Shown piece after piece: positions 7,685 through 15,841 of a stretch of DNA of 64,000 nt. The first letter of the stretch is position 1. Each line of letters starts with the position of its first letter. Under the pieces are notes generated by a model. It did no database searches and was not told where the DNA came from. It saw only the letters and a program-made list of their open reading frames with translations. The position numbers and the translations under genes are program-made. Source of the stretch: Chitinophagaceae bacterium (GTDB lineage Bacteria > Bacteroidota > Bacteroidia > Chitinophagales > Chitinophagaceae); contig SAIW01000017.1 in assembly GCA_004028795.1 (NCBI GenBank), positions 1 to 64,000 of the forward strand. Direction: 5' to 3'.

Positions 7685-9310
7685 TTAAAAAATATACTTC
7701 GTACTTAAAAAATTTGAATGTTGTGAATTTACTATATCATTAACCAGGTGTTTATTCTTTTCATTCATTTTAGTTGCCACTAAAGAACGGATAGAAAAAG
7801 AACGTAATGCATCAACAACTGATAATGTTCCTTCAGCACTGTCTTTCCTTCCCGTGAACGGGAACACATCTGGTCCGCGTTGACATTGACAATTAATATT
7901 TACCCTGCTTACCTGATTTACCAAAGGGTCAATCAATGCAGCCGTTTCTTCAGTATCATTACTGAAAATACTTACCTGCTGTCCATGTGTGCTGGCAATT
8001 AAATACTGAATAGGTTCTTCTAAATCTGTAAACGGCACAATCGGAATTACAGGACCGAATTGTTCTTCACGATAAATTTTCATTTTGTCATTTACAGGAT
8101 ATAAAATTGCAGGATACACAAATGTTTCAGCAATGGTGCCGCCATTTTCATTCATTACCTTAGCTCCATGTGCTTTAGCATCTTCAATGCAATCATGTAA
8201 ATACTCAGGTTTGCCGGGTTCCGGCAACGGTGTTAATGCAACGCCTTTTTCCCAAGGCATACCATATTTTAATTTAGCAACAGCCTCTTTTAATTGCGTA
8301 ATAAATTCTGTTGCTATTGACTGATGCACAAAAATTATTTTTAATGCAGTACAACGTTGCCCGTTGAATGATAATGAACCTAATACTGTTTCATCAACCG
8401 CTAATTGAATATCTGCGTGAGCAGTAATGATAGCAGCATTCTTTGCATCTAATCCAAGAATAGCTCTCAATCTGTTTACCTTAGGATGCAGTTTTTTTAA
8501 TTGATTGGCTACTTTACTTGAACCTATTAAAGTAAGTACATCTATTTTACCGGATTGCATTAAGCCCGGAACAATAGTATTGCCTCTTCCGTAAATAGTA
8601 TTTACAACACCTTTAGGAAAAGATTCTTTGAATGCTTTTAGTAAAGGATAATGCAACAAAGTGCCATGCTTAGGAGGTTTGAACAATAAAGTATTACCCA
8701 TTATGATAGCAGGAATTAATGTAGTAAAGGTTTCATTCAACGGATAATTAAAAGGCCCCATACATAATACAACTCCTAATGGTGAGCGACGGATTTGTGC
8801 AATAATTCCCTGCTCAATATCAAAGCGTGAAGAATCTCTGTCTATATCTTTTAATGCATCAATGGTAGCATAAATATATTCAACAGTTCTGTCGAATTCT
8901 TTTACTGAATCAGCATAAGATTTGCCGATTTCCCACATTATTAATTTTACTACTATATCTTTCTGCTCAATCATTTTTTTGGTGAAAGCTTCAACGCATT
9001 TAATACGTTTATCTACACTCATGGTAGGCCATTCACCTCGACCGTTATTGTAAGCAGCAACAGCAGCATCTAATGCTTCCATTGCTTCTTTCTCTGTACA
9101 AACAGGATAAGAACCGATTACCTTTCTTTCGAAACCATTGTCAGTCGGAAAACAAACAGGCGACACAACAGTATGCGTTGCACCGTTCCATTGCTTCATT
9201 TCCCCATTGCTTAAGTATTCACGTTGATTGATTTCATGGGGTAATTGATACTCCGCCGGTACATCTTTTTCCGGTACAAAAATTTGTAATAGTTCTTCCT
9301 GAAAACTCAT
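7685..9310 (-). CDS. Aldehyde dehydrogenase, GapN-like
   Basis: This 541-residue aldehyde dehydrogenase most resembles non-phosphorylating NADP-dependent glyceraldehyde-3-phosphate dehydrogenase. It has MGPFNYPLNETF with the catalytic Asn near 188, FKPPKHG for cofactor binding, and FNGQRCTALK with catalytic Cys320. EEQFGPV near residue 425 holds the second conserved Glu. The general-base Glu normally in ELGGK is absent: the aligned motif at 286-290 is GLDAK, with the usual 34-residue distance to Cys320. It lies upstream of kduD on the same strand with a 152-bp gap. Oxidising the triose phosphate released by KDPG aldolase would suit the context; a semialdehyde is an alternative substrate. Confidence 0.72.
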   Translation of the reverse strand: MSFQEELLQIFVPEKDVPAEYQLPHEINQREYLSNGEMKQWNGATHTVVSPVCFPTDNGFERKVIGSYPVCTEKEAMEALDAAVAAYNNGRGEWPTMSVDKRIKCVEAFTKKMIEQKDIVVKLIMWEIGKSYADSVKEFDRTVEYIYATIDALKDIDRDSSRFDIEQGIIAQIRRSPLGVVLCMGPFNYPLNETFTTLIPAIIMGNTLLFKPPKHGTLLHYPLLKAFKESFPKGVVNTIYGRGNTIVPGLMQSGKIDVLTLIGSSKVANQLKKLHPKVNRLRAILGLDAKNAAIITAHADIQLAVDETVLGSLSFNGQRCTALKIIFVHQSIATEFITQLKEAVAKLKYGMPWEKGVALTPLPEPGKPEYLHDCIEDAKAHGAKVMNENGGTIAETFVYPAILYPVNDKMKIYREEQFGPVIPIVPFTDLEEPIQYLIASTHGQQVSIFSNDTEETAALIDPLVNQVSRVNINCQCQRGPDVFPFTGRKDSAEGTLSVVDALRSFSIRSLVATKMNEKNKHLVNDIVNSQHSNFLSTKYIF

Positions 9311-9405
9311 GGTAGTGCTTCTGTTTTAATTATTTAAAAGTGGCGGTAAAGTTAAGTTTATAAAATAGTATACAGTTTTAATAGACATTTATTTAATGAT
9401 AAAAT

Positions 9406-9421
9406 ACGTTATCGATTGCGT
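9406..9421. promoter_or_regulatory. Possible LacI-type operator upstream of ALDH gene
   Basis: ACGTTATCGATTGCGT is an imperfect palindrome (12 of 16 positions) with central CG, 96 bp upstream of the aldehyde dehydrogenase start. The CGATAACG half on its reverse strand also occurs inside the lacI/susC gap at 40854-40861. This is weaker than the other proposed LacI sites. Confidence 0.3.
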
Positions 9422-9438
9422 TTACCAATAGTTCCTAA

Positions 9439-9747
9439 TTACCGCATCCACTTAGGGCCAACTTCCTGTGCTGACAAATAAGTGTACTTGCTTTTTGTAA
9501 TTGCGTTCAAAATATTCGGTTCAACCCAATCTGCTCCAACTCCTTTATTATAAGTATTGTCAACACTATCTTCAACCGAAGCAATGTAATTGCCGTTACC
9601 ATCTTTTATCCGGTTAAAGCCTTCACGTTGACTGTTTTTATAATTCAACTTTTCAATTCCACTGATATTATTGTTTAATGAAGCAGAGCACATTTTATTG
9701 TTCATGATTGTTTCTTGGTGAGTGTTTGCTTCATTTCTCATAATCAA
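9439..9747 (-). CDS. Small hypothetical protein, possibly a gene remnant
   Basis: This 102-residue open frame encodes a polar protein without signal peptide or membrane segment. I do not recognise a family. The C-terminal half (DWVEPNILNAITKSKYTYLSAQEVGPKW, residues about 73-100) looks like the end of a larger secreted protein rather than an independent small domain, so a remnant of a lost lyase or hydrolase is possible. A second ATG 14 codons in (MNNKMCSASL) could be the real start. It is the last frame of the alginate operon, 27 bp after the SDR gene on its upstream side. Confidence 0.4.
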   Translation of the reverse strand: MIMRNEANTHQETIMNNKMCSASLNNNISGIEKLNYKNSQREGFNRIKDGNGNYIASVEDSVDNTYNKGVGADWVEPNILNAITKSKYTYLSAQEVGPKWMR

Positions 9748-9774
9748 TCTTGAATTAGCCTTATGAATTGTTGT

Positions 9775-10527
9775 CTATGAAAAATAAGTACCGCCGTTAA
9801 TATCAATATTGGCACCCGTAATAAAACTACTTTCATCACTTGCCAGATAAGCAACTAAATCAGCTACTTCTTTGGCTTCTCCCTGTCTACGCAAAGGCGT
9901 TGAGTTAGCAACCGCCGTTCTTACTTCGGGTTTAGTAAATGTATCATGAAAGCTTGTTGCAATCATACCCGGGTCAACTGCATTAACGCGTATTCCTTTC
10001 GGTCCTAATTCTTTTGCCATTGCTCTTGTAAATGTTGCTACTGCACCTTTAGCTGTTGCATAAGCACTTGCACCAAACCCGCCACCATCGCGGCCTGCCT
10101 GCGATGAGAAATTAATTATTGAGCTTCCGTTCGGCATTAAAGGGGCAACATGCTTAGTTAATAAAAAAGCAGAACGTACATTCAATGCCATTACATAGTC
10201 CCAAAAATCAGCATCCATATCTTCTATTAATTTTCTTGCAACCAATCCTCCGGTTACATTAACTAAAACATGTATTTCATTACCAAAAGCTTTTTTAGTT
10301 TCATTTATAATAGTAGCTACAGCATTGTTATCAGTTGCATCGCCTTTTACAATAATAGCTTCGCCGCCGGCATCTTTAATTTCTTTTAATGTTGTATGGG
10401 CAACATCATCATTACTTAAATAATTAATAACCACTTTAGCTCCTTCTGCTGCTAACTTTAAAGAAACAGCTTTACCTATATCTCTTGCACCGCCTGTTAC
10501 AATTGCTACTTTATCTTTCAGTTTCAT
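9775..10527 (-). CDS. SDR oxidoreductase, probable DEH reductase
   Basis: This short-chain dehydrogenase has 250 residues: cofactor motif TGGARDIGKAV near residue 12, VNVTGG replacing the usual NNAG, a Ser in NFSSQAG, catalytic YATAKGAVATF, and C-terminal ITGANIDINGGTYFS. It lies 5 bp from the MFS transporter gene in the alginate operon. SDR enzymes in this position in Sphingomonas and Bacteroidota alginate loci reduce 4-deoxy-L-erythro-5-hexoseulose uronate (DEH) to KDG, and that is the proposed role. The assignment rests on context and overall resemblance; FabG-like activity on another ketone cannot be excluded by sequence. Confidence 0.7.
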   Translation of the reverse strand: MKLKDKVAIVTGGARDIGKAVSLKLAAEGAKVVINYLSNDDVAHTTLKEIKDAGGEAIIVKGDATDNNAVATIINETKKAFGNEIHVLVNVTGGLVARKLIEDMDADFWDYVMALNVRSAFLLTKHVAPLMPNGSSIINFSSQAGRDGGGFGASAYATAKGAVATFTRAMAKELGPKGIRVNAVDPGMIATSFHDTFTKPEVRTAVANSTPLRRQGEAKEVADLVAYLASDESSFITGANIDINGGTYFS

Positions 10528-10532
10528 GATGG

Positions 10533-12008
10533 TTACATTTTAATATTATTACTTGAAAAAATAAACACACTGATAATTGATAATGGTATTAATAAAGTAC
10601 CCATTACAAAAAAAGGAAACCAGTTATTGCCTGCTGTTATATAAGGAACCAAGAACATGGTTGCGATTGTTCCTGTAACTGCTGCTGCACCACCTAAACC
10701 TGCTAACGAACCAACTGTTTTGCCTGAATGAAAATCGCTTGGTAAGGTTTGAATATTTACAATGGTGAACTGAAAGCCACCTAATATAAAAGACATAATA
10801 ATGACTGCACTTAAAGCTGTATTTGCATAAGCAGTGGCAATCATTGCGGGAAGTGTTATACAGGCTCCTGTAAGTATAGCTGTTTTCCTTGCAGCATTTA
10901 TTGTTTTGCCTTTACGCATTAAAAAACCTGAAAACCAACCGCCGATAATTGCTCCGATAGCAGCACCAACATAAGGTACCCACGCAGAAAATGCAACCTG
11001 CTTAATATCTAACTTAAATTTATTACTTAAATAAATGGGTAGCCATGCTACAAACATCCACCAGATGGGGTCTAAGAAAAATCTTCCGAGAATTACTGCA
11101 TAACTTTTTTTATCAGCAAATAATTCATACCATGTTTTAGCAACATCATGTACATTTTTATTTTCCAGCTGTCCGGATAAAATATAACTTTTTTCTTTAT
11201 CTGTTATCCAGGGATGTTCAACAGGTTTTTTTTTGTTGATGATTAACCAAGGAATAATCCATATAATTCCCAATGAACCTACAATGATAAATGTTTGCTG
11301 CCAGCCGAAGCGAATGAATAACATTGAAATAATAATGGGTGCAAATATGTTTCCTATAGAACCGCCGGCACCGAATAAACCTTGTGCCAATGCACGTTCT
11401 TTTACAGGAAACCATTCTGCGTTTGATTTTACCGTTCCGGGCCATGGACCCGCTTCACCCAAACCTAACAATATGCGGAAGAAACTTAATGATGCAACGC
11501 CTCTTGCTAACGATGTTAACATATCTGCTGTTCCCCAAATAATTGCCGAAATAACAAAGCCTTTTCGTGTACCGACTTTATCATATATTTTTCCTGATAC
11601 TAATTGACTGATACCATAAGCCACCATAAAAAACATATAGATGTATGAATATAATTTTTTCAGCTTGTCATCAATAACAGATTGCGAATCATTTATGTTA
11701 ATTAAGCCCAATTCGTATGCAATACCTCCTCTTTTTATATATTGAACAGTTGCATCCTTTACAGTGATTTCCTTTTCGTCAACAATTTTATTTGTTCCAT
11801 CTTCATTAAACAATTGATATTGTTTTACTGAAGATTGATATACTGCATAAGGCAATTTTTTATCTGTATTACTTTCATTAACAATTGTATAAACTTGTTT
11901 TGTATTGGCAACCCACATATAGTTTAGTGTACCCCTATCGAGATAATTAATAATGGTTATTAAAACCACTAAACCCAATATCCACCAACGCAAGTTTTTT
12001 ATTTTCAT
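10533..12008 (-). CDS. MFS transporter of the alginate locus
   Basis: This 491-residue MFS protein of the ExuT/anion symporter group probably imports DEH or unsaturated mono-uronate released in the periplasm. TM1 (ILGLVVLITIINYLDRGTL) is followed by about 85 polar residues before TM2, where ordinary family members such as the 432-residue transporter at 761 have a short periplasmic loop. GKIYDKVGTRKGF, GEAGPWPGTVKSNAEWFP and the LAGLGG segment near TM10 are family motifs. The gene sits between the PF05426 lyase and the SDR with 20- and 5-bp gaps, so it is clearly part of the operon. Confidence 0.83.
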   Translation of the reverse strand: MKIKNLRWWILGLVVLITIINYLDRGTLNYMWVANTKQVYTIVNESNTDKKLPYAVYQSSVKQYQLFNEDGTNKIVDEKEITVKDATVQYIKRGGIAYELGLININDSQSVIDDKLKKLYSYIYMFFMVAYGISQLVSGKIYDKVGTRKGFVISAIIWGTADMLTSLARGVASLSFFRILLGLGEAGPWPGTVKSNAEWFPVKERALAQGLFGAGGSIGNIFAPIIISMLFIRFGWQQTFIIVGSLGIIWIIPWLIINKKKPVEHPWITDKEKSYILSGQLENKNVHDVAKTWYELFADKKSYAVILGRFFLDPIWWMFVAWLPIYLSNKFKLDIKQVAFSAWVPYVGAAIGAIIGGWFSGFLMRKGKTINAARKTAILTGACITLPAMIATAYANTALSAVIIMSFILGGFQFTIVNIQTLPSDFHSGKTVGSLAGLGGAAAVTGTIATMFLVPYITAGNNWFPFFVMGTLLIPLSIISVFIFSSNNIKM

Positions 12009-12028
12009 TAATAATTTTTATGCGGTTA

Positions 12029-13225
12029 TTACTGATATAAAATATCAAGTAACACGTTGCTGCTTTTAATTTTTTCTGCTGCTTTTTTATAACTATTGTC
12101 TTTATATTTTTCTGCCGCCTGTATTAATAATGCATAGTATAAACTTGTTTTGTACTCACTGATTTGCTGATGAGGCCAAGGCTTTTCATTTAAAGCATAG
12201 GGTAATAAATAATCAAATGCTTTGCGAAGGCTTCTGTTATCTGCTGTTTGATAGTTCCATAAATCAACACCTTTTTGTTCTGCAATACCGGCTAATGAAA
12301 ACCATGCTTGCAGATTAAAAGTTGAATACCACAATGATAATGTTCTGCTTAATTCTTCAGGCTGTTTACCATCTGCTTCAATCTGATGTTCTATAAGTTT
12401 TTTAGCATTTTCAAATACTTTCATAGCAATATCATCTTTACCCACAAACAATGCGATAGATGCGATTTGATTTTCATAAAATGTTTTATGATTATTTGTA
12501 ACCTGAGATTCTTTAATTCCGTTTTTGCTTGTCATCATCCAGTTTAAATATTCTGCAAACCATTGTTTTATTCCTGTTTCATCTGTTACCATCCATGATT
12601 TTGATAACCTAAGAAAACCAATAGCATCTAGCAGTTTAGGTAATTCATGTGTATCAATTATTCCGGTTCCTCTTCCTGTATCAATTCCTTTTATCATTTG
12701 AGCATGATTCAAATTAGGAAGCATTCTTGTTGCAGTATCTAAAAACCAAAAACGCAATAAGCCGATTGCTTTAGCTGCGTACTTTTCATCATCAGTAAAA
12801 TAATAAGCCCATGAAAGTGATGTTGCAGCATTAATTATATCATTAAAATTTCTATCATCACTTACTAAATCAATTTCAGGATTTTTTTGTCCGTCTTTTC
12901 GTATATATGGTAAACCATCGGGTTTAGAAGGGTCTGGCCAATAGTATCTTGCCCAACTCATATACTCATGCATATTACCACAAGGCGGAACAAATTTTTT
13001 ATCCATTACAGAGCCAAAGTTTTGAGATAAAAGTTTATCTGCCTCTTTTGCTAATCTGTTCACATTTTTTGCAAGCTCTTTATTGTTTTTAATATCTTTT
13101 TTTATGGCTACTACTTTATCTGTATTGATAAGATATAAAACAGGCTTTTGGGCATGTGCAATATTTATTAACTGCAATAAAGTAATTGCAATAAAAAACA
13201 GATAAGTAGTTTTACTTTTTTTCAT
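12029..13225 (-). CDS. Alginate-lyase-family protein (PF05426; PL5/PL38-like)
   Basis: The protein has 398 residues with an N-terminal signal peptide (MKKSKTTYLFFIAITLL, cleaved near AHA-QK). It belongs to the alginate_lyase Pfam group of (alpha/alpha) barrel lyases. The signature block ESQVTNNHKTFYENQIASIA (residues about 238-257) contains the Asn-Asn-His and the Tyr expected at the active site. The N-terminal PPCGNMHEYMSWARYYWPDP and LNHAQMIKGIDTGRGTGIID are also characteristic. Compared with classical PL5 enzymes it looks closer to PL38-type members. It is probably periplasmic and acts on alginate or glucuronan oligomers. It lies in the alginate operon downstream of kdgF with a 114-bp gap. 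Confidence 0.78.
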   Translation of the reverse strand: MKKSKTTYLFFIAITLLQLINIAHAQKPVLYLINTDKVVAIKKDIKNNKELAKNVNRLAKEADKLLSQNFGSVMDKKFVPPCGNMHEYMSWARYYWPDPSKPDGLPYIRKDGQKNPEIDLVSDDRNFNDIINAATSLSWAYYFTDDEKYAAKAIGLLRFWFLDTATRMLPNLNHAQMIKGIDTGRGTGIIDTHELPKLLDAIGFLRLSKSWMVTDETGIKQWFAEYLNWMMTSKNGIKESQVTNNHKTFYENQIASIALFVGKDDIAMKVFENAKKLIEHQIEADGKQPEELSRTLSLWYSTFNLQAWFSLAGIAEQKGVDLWNYQTADNRSLRKAFDYLLPYALNEKPWPHQQISEYKTSLYYALLIQAAEKYKDNSYKKAAEKIKSSNVLLDILYQ

Positions 13226-13339
13226 TAGTTAAATTTTTACTGAATAGCTTTTATCTTCTTTAAAAAAGCCTTCACAGTTTTACATACATTGATTACTTCT
13301 TGCTTTACTGAATGTTTTATGCTGCAAGAAATCAGGTTG

Positions 13340-13675
13340 CTATTTTAAAAAGTCTTCCCGCATGGGGCTAAACACATCAATCAATATACCCGGCTCAATA
13401 CAAGTAATACCATGTGTTACATGCGGAAGTACATAATAGCCATCTCCTTTTTTTATGCGTTTTGTTTCATTTCCAATAGTCATATTAAAAACACCTTCTT
13501 CAACATAAGTAACCTGTGAGTGGTGGTGTGAATGCATGGCACCAATGGCTCCTGCTTCAAATTTTACTTTTACCAACATTACTTTATCATCATAACCAAA
13601 CATCTGGCGTTGTATACCGCTGCCTACATCCTGCCATGCTATCTCATCATTAAACTGAAAAGCTGCACTGTTCAT
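13340..13675 (-). CDS. kdgF: KdgF-like cupin, unsaturated uronate processing
   Basis: This single-domain cupin of 111 residues has metal-binding motif HSHHHSQVTYVEEG near residues 47-60 and the second cupin motif YYVLPHVTHGI with its His. KdgF speeds conversion of 4,5-unsaturated monouronates from pectin and alginate into the linear ketonised form (DKI/DEH). No signal peptide is seen, so it is cytoplasmic. Its stop codon lies 6 bp before the PL17 gene's end-proximal boundary in the sense that PL17 is immediately upstream in the operon. This placement matches a role downstream of the exolytic lyase. Confidence 0.88.
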   Translation of the reverse strand: MNSAAFQFNDEIAWQDVGSGIQRQMFGYDDKVMLVKVKFEAGAIGAMHSHHHSQVTYVEEGVFNMTIGNETKRIKKGDGYYVLPHVTHGITCIEPGILIDVFSPMREDFLK

Positions 13676-13681
13676 TGTTAA

Positions 13682-15823
13682 TTATTTAATAGTTATAAAT
13701 TGTTGTTTGTTGTTGTATTGCAATTGAATAGTGTATGTTTTATTATTATAGTCGAATGAAATAGTTGAACTATTATCATCATCACTAATCAACTTTACAT
13801 TTTTTGTTACAGGCATAAACCCTACTGTAAATTCTGCGACAGGGTTATTTTTTCCATGAGGCTCTGTAATGTTTACAAACGTGTGGTTGGTTGCATTGGG
13901 TTGAGTAATGATAAAAGCCTTTTCACTTCTTAAATTAAATTCAGGGTCATTAGCACCTAATGTTACAAACTCAACTTTGGTATTGTCATCTGCAAGGAAA
14001 GTAGTGGTATAAAACTTTCTGTTATTTAAGAAAGTAATAGCTCCGTTTGCTTTACCGACTTTTGTTTCAGCATTTAGCCAAATATGTTGATAGCCATCTT
14101 TTGTTCCCAGTGTGTTTAATTGATTAGTGTTGCTTTTGTATTTGAAGTTGATATTGGTTAAATGACCCTGATACCAAAACGGTAAATCGTATTGATGTTC
14201 TGTATTACTTCTTACTTTAAAAACATCAATTAATAACGGACTTTCAGCACCTTCAGGTTTAAACAGAATTGCAGTCCGCAACATTTTTATATTACTGTAT
14301 GCATTATTTTCTTCAGAGGAAACAGCCTGATAATTTTTACCTGTCTGTCCGGTAGGAAGGTTGGCATCAAAGTAAATTAATGACGGTGTTGCTTTCTCTG
14401 CTTCTTCCCAATTTCCTTTATAATGGCTTGTTTTATCTGCAACCAACGTATTATGTGCAACAGTTGCCTTAGCCCATGTATCGTTTTCCTTTGTATAGCC
14501 ACCACCGGTTTTTGTTTCAACATTTAAAAAACGTACGGCTCCATAATCACTCAATACCTCTACATTATTATCAAAGAAAATTAAATTCAATCTGTCGAAA
14601 TGCCCATGTCCCATGCCTTGTGTACCTGCTTTCATTAGTGCACAAGTTTGGTTATCATTAGTACCGCTTCTTAAAATTCCAACACCGCCGCCTTTACCAT
14701 CAGGCCCATCTGTAATGAATTGAGGTTTATAAATAAACGGTTTTGTTTTCCCCTCAGCAATCGCTTTTGCCACTTTTAATCCTGCATCACTTACAATTAC
14801 TCTTTTCTGTTGCTGAGCAATATCTAGTAAATCATCGCCACTACCTATATCTCCATAAGCAATATCAACAGCATACACGAGTTCTTCTGTTTCATAAGTC
14901 TTATCTTTCAAAGCATCATTTATAGGAAAGAAAACTTTGTTTGTGTAAGTGCATTGCAAATCGCAATCAACTGCTTTCTTTAATAAATGATTTCTGTATT
15001 CATAAATTTTTAACTCAGGTTGATATTGCTGAATAGCTCTTGCAAAAATGATAAATGGCTGTATGGCATAACGCAAATAATACGGACCTTCTTCATAATA
15101 ACCATCGGGAGAAAATAAATCATCAATCTGCTTTAAGAATCCTGTTTTCCCATCTTTATTGCTTCCTCTTAAAGCAATATCTACCCATTCTTTTTTACCG
15201 CATACATAACCTGCCATACCAACGCCTGCTGTACTCCATGTTGCATGATTATGAATAAGATTGAAAATTTTTGAATTAACAACAGATTGTTCATTTACAA
15301 CCGGCGTCCATAAACTATCTAATAAATATTTTCTGTCTTTTGCATTGATGTAATCATATACACAATCATATCCTTGAATCATATACACTAACCAAACATC
15401 ATCATTCAAATTTTGCCAGAATATTTTTCCGCCTGGCTCTTGTTTTCTTTTAGGATGCCTGCCCCAAGTATTATACACTTTAGCATAAGCAAACAGCATG
15501 TCTTTTATATATCTGGCATAATGTTCATTATTCGTTAATTGATAAGCAATACCACAAGCAATTACTGCTTTGTAATTATTTTTATGTTGCTCATGTGTTA
15601 TACCGCCGCCGGCATCTGCAGGTGTTGGAACACTAATTGGTGCAGCTAATGCTTTATCAGCGTCTGCTTTTACTTCCTTAAAAGATGATTTTAACAAAGG
15701 ATATTTTGCTATGCCTTCTTTAACTGCCGGAATGTTTTTCTTAGTAAGCATTATAGATGGATGCGTTTGACTAATTGCAAACAAACCCAAGCCTAATGCC
15801 GTTATCGTAAAAAATTTCTTCAT
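13682..15823 (-). CDS. Oligoalginate lyase, family PL17
   Basis: This 713-residue secreted lyase has a signal peptide (MKKFFTITALGLGLFAIS). The N-terminal alpha/alpha toroid holds NDDVWLVYMIQGYDCVYDY and NLIHNHATWSTAGVGMAG (the Asn-His pair of PL17). YYEEGPYYLRYA supplies the catalytic Tyr region. The C-terminal heparinase II/III-like beta-sheet domain begins near GTQGMGHGHFDRLNLIFFDN. PL17 enzymes release unsaturated monouronate exolytically from alginate oligomers, probably in the periplasm. A short repeat-derived peptide LPTGQTGK (DNA 14340-14360) interrupts the C-terminal domain. kdgF follows after 6 bp and PL6 precedes by 18 bp. Confidence 0.92.
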   Translation of the reverse strand: MKKFFTITALGLGLFAISQTHPSIMLTKKNIPAVKEGIAKYPLLKSSFKEVKADADKALAAPISVPTPADAGGGITHEQHKNNYKAVIACGIAYQLTNNEHYARYIKDMLFAYAKVYNTWGRHPKRKQEPGGKIFWQNLNDDVWLVYMIQGYDCVYDYINAKDRKYLLDSLWTPVVNEQSVVNSKIFNLIHNHATWSTAGVGMAGYVCGKKEWVDIALRGSNKDGKTGFLKQIDDLFSPDGYYEEGPYYLRYAIQPFIIFARAIQQYQPELKIYEYRNHLLKKAVDCDLQCTYTNKVFFPINDALKDKTYETEELVYAVDIAYGDIGSGDDLLDIAQQQKRVIVSDAGLKVAKAIAEGKTKPFIYKPQFITDGPDGKGGGVGILRSGTNDNQTCALMKAGTQGMGHGHFDRLNLIFFDNNVEVLSDYGAVRFLNVETKTGGGYTKENDTWAKATVAHNTLVADKTSHYKGNWEEAEKATPSLIYFDANLPTGQTGKNYQAVSSEENNAYSNIKMLRTAILFKPEGAESPLLIDVFKVRSNTEHQYDLPFWYQGHLTNINFKYKSNTNQLNTLGTKDGYQHIWLNAETKVGKANGAITFLNNRKFYTTTFLADDNTKVEFVTLGANDPEFNLRSEKAFIITQPNATNHTFVNITEPHGKNNPVAEFTVGFMPVTKNVKLISDDDNSSTISFDYNNKTYTIQLQYNNKQQFITIK
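14340..14360. repeat. Diverged copy of the GQAG palindrome inside PL17 gene
   Basis: CCTGTCTGTCCGGTAGGAAGG differs at 3 of 21 positions from the palindrome at 30857-30877 in the GH105 gene. On the coding (minus) strand it gives NLPTGQTG, against NLPNGQAG in GH105. The arms no longer pair fully, so this is probably an older, decayed in-frame insertion. Confidence 0.5.
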
Positions 15824-15841
15824 TTTATTATGCTTGTATTC

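Noticed and set aside
9957-10020. FabG (fatty-acid synthesis) assignment for the SDR at 9775
   Set aside because: The SDR motifs fit, but the position inside the alginate operon, between its MFS gene and the operon end, argues for a uronate reductase.
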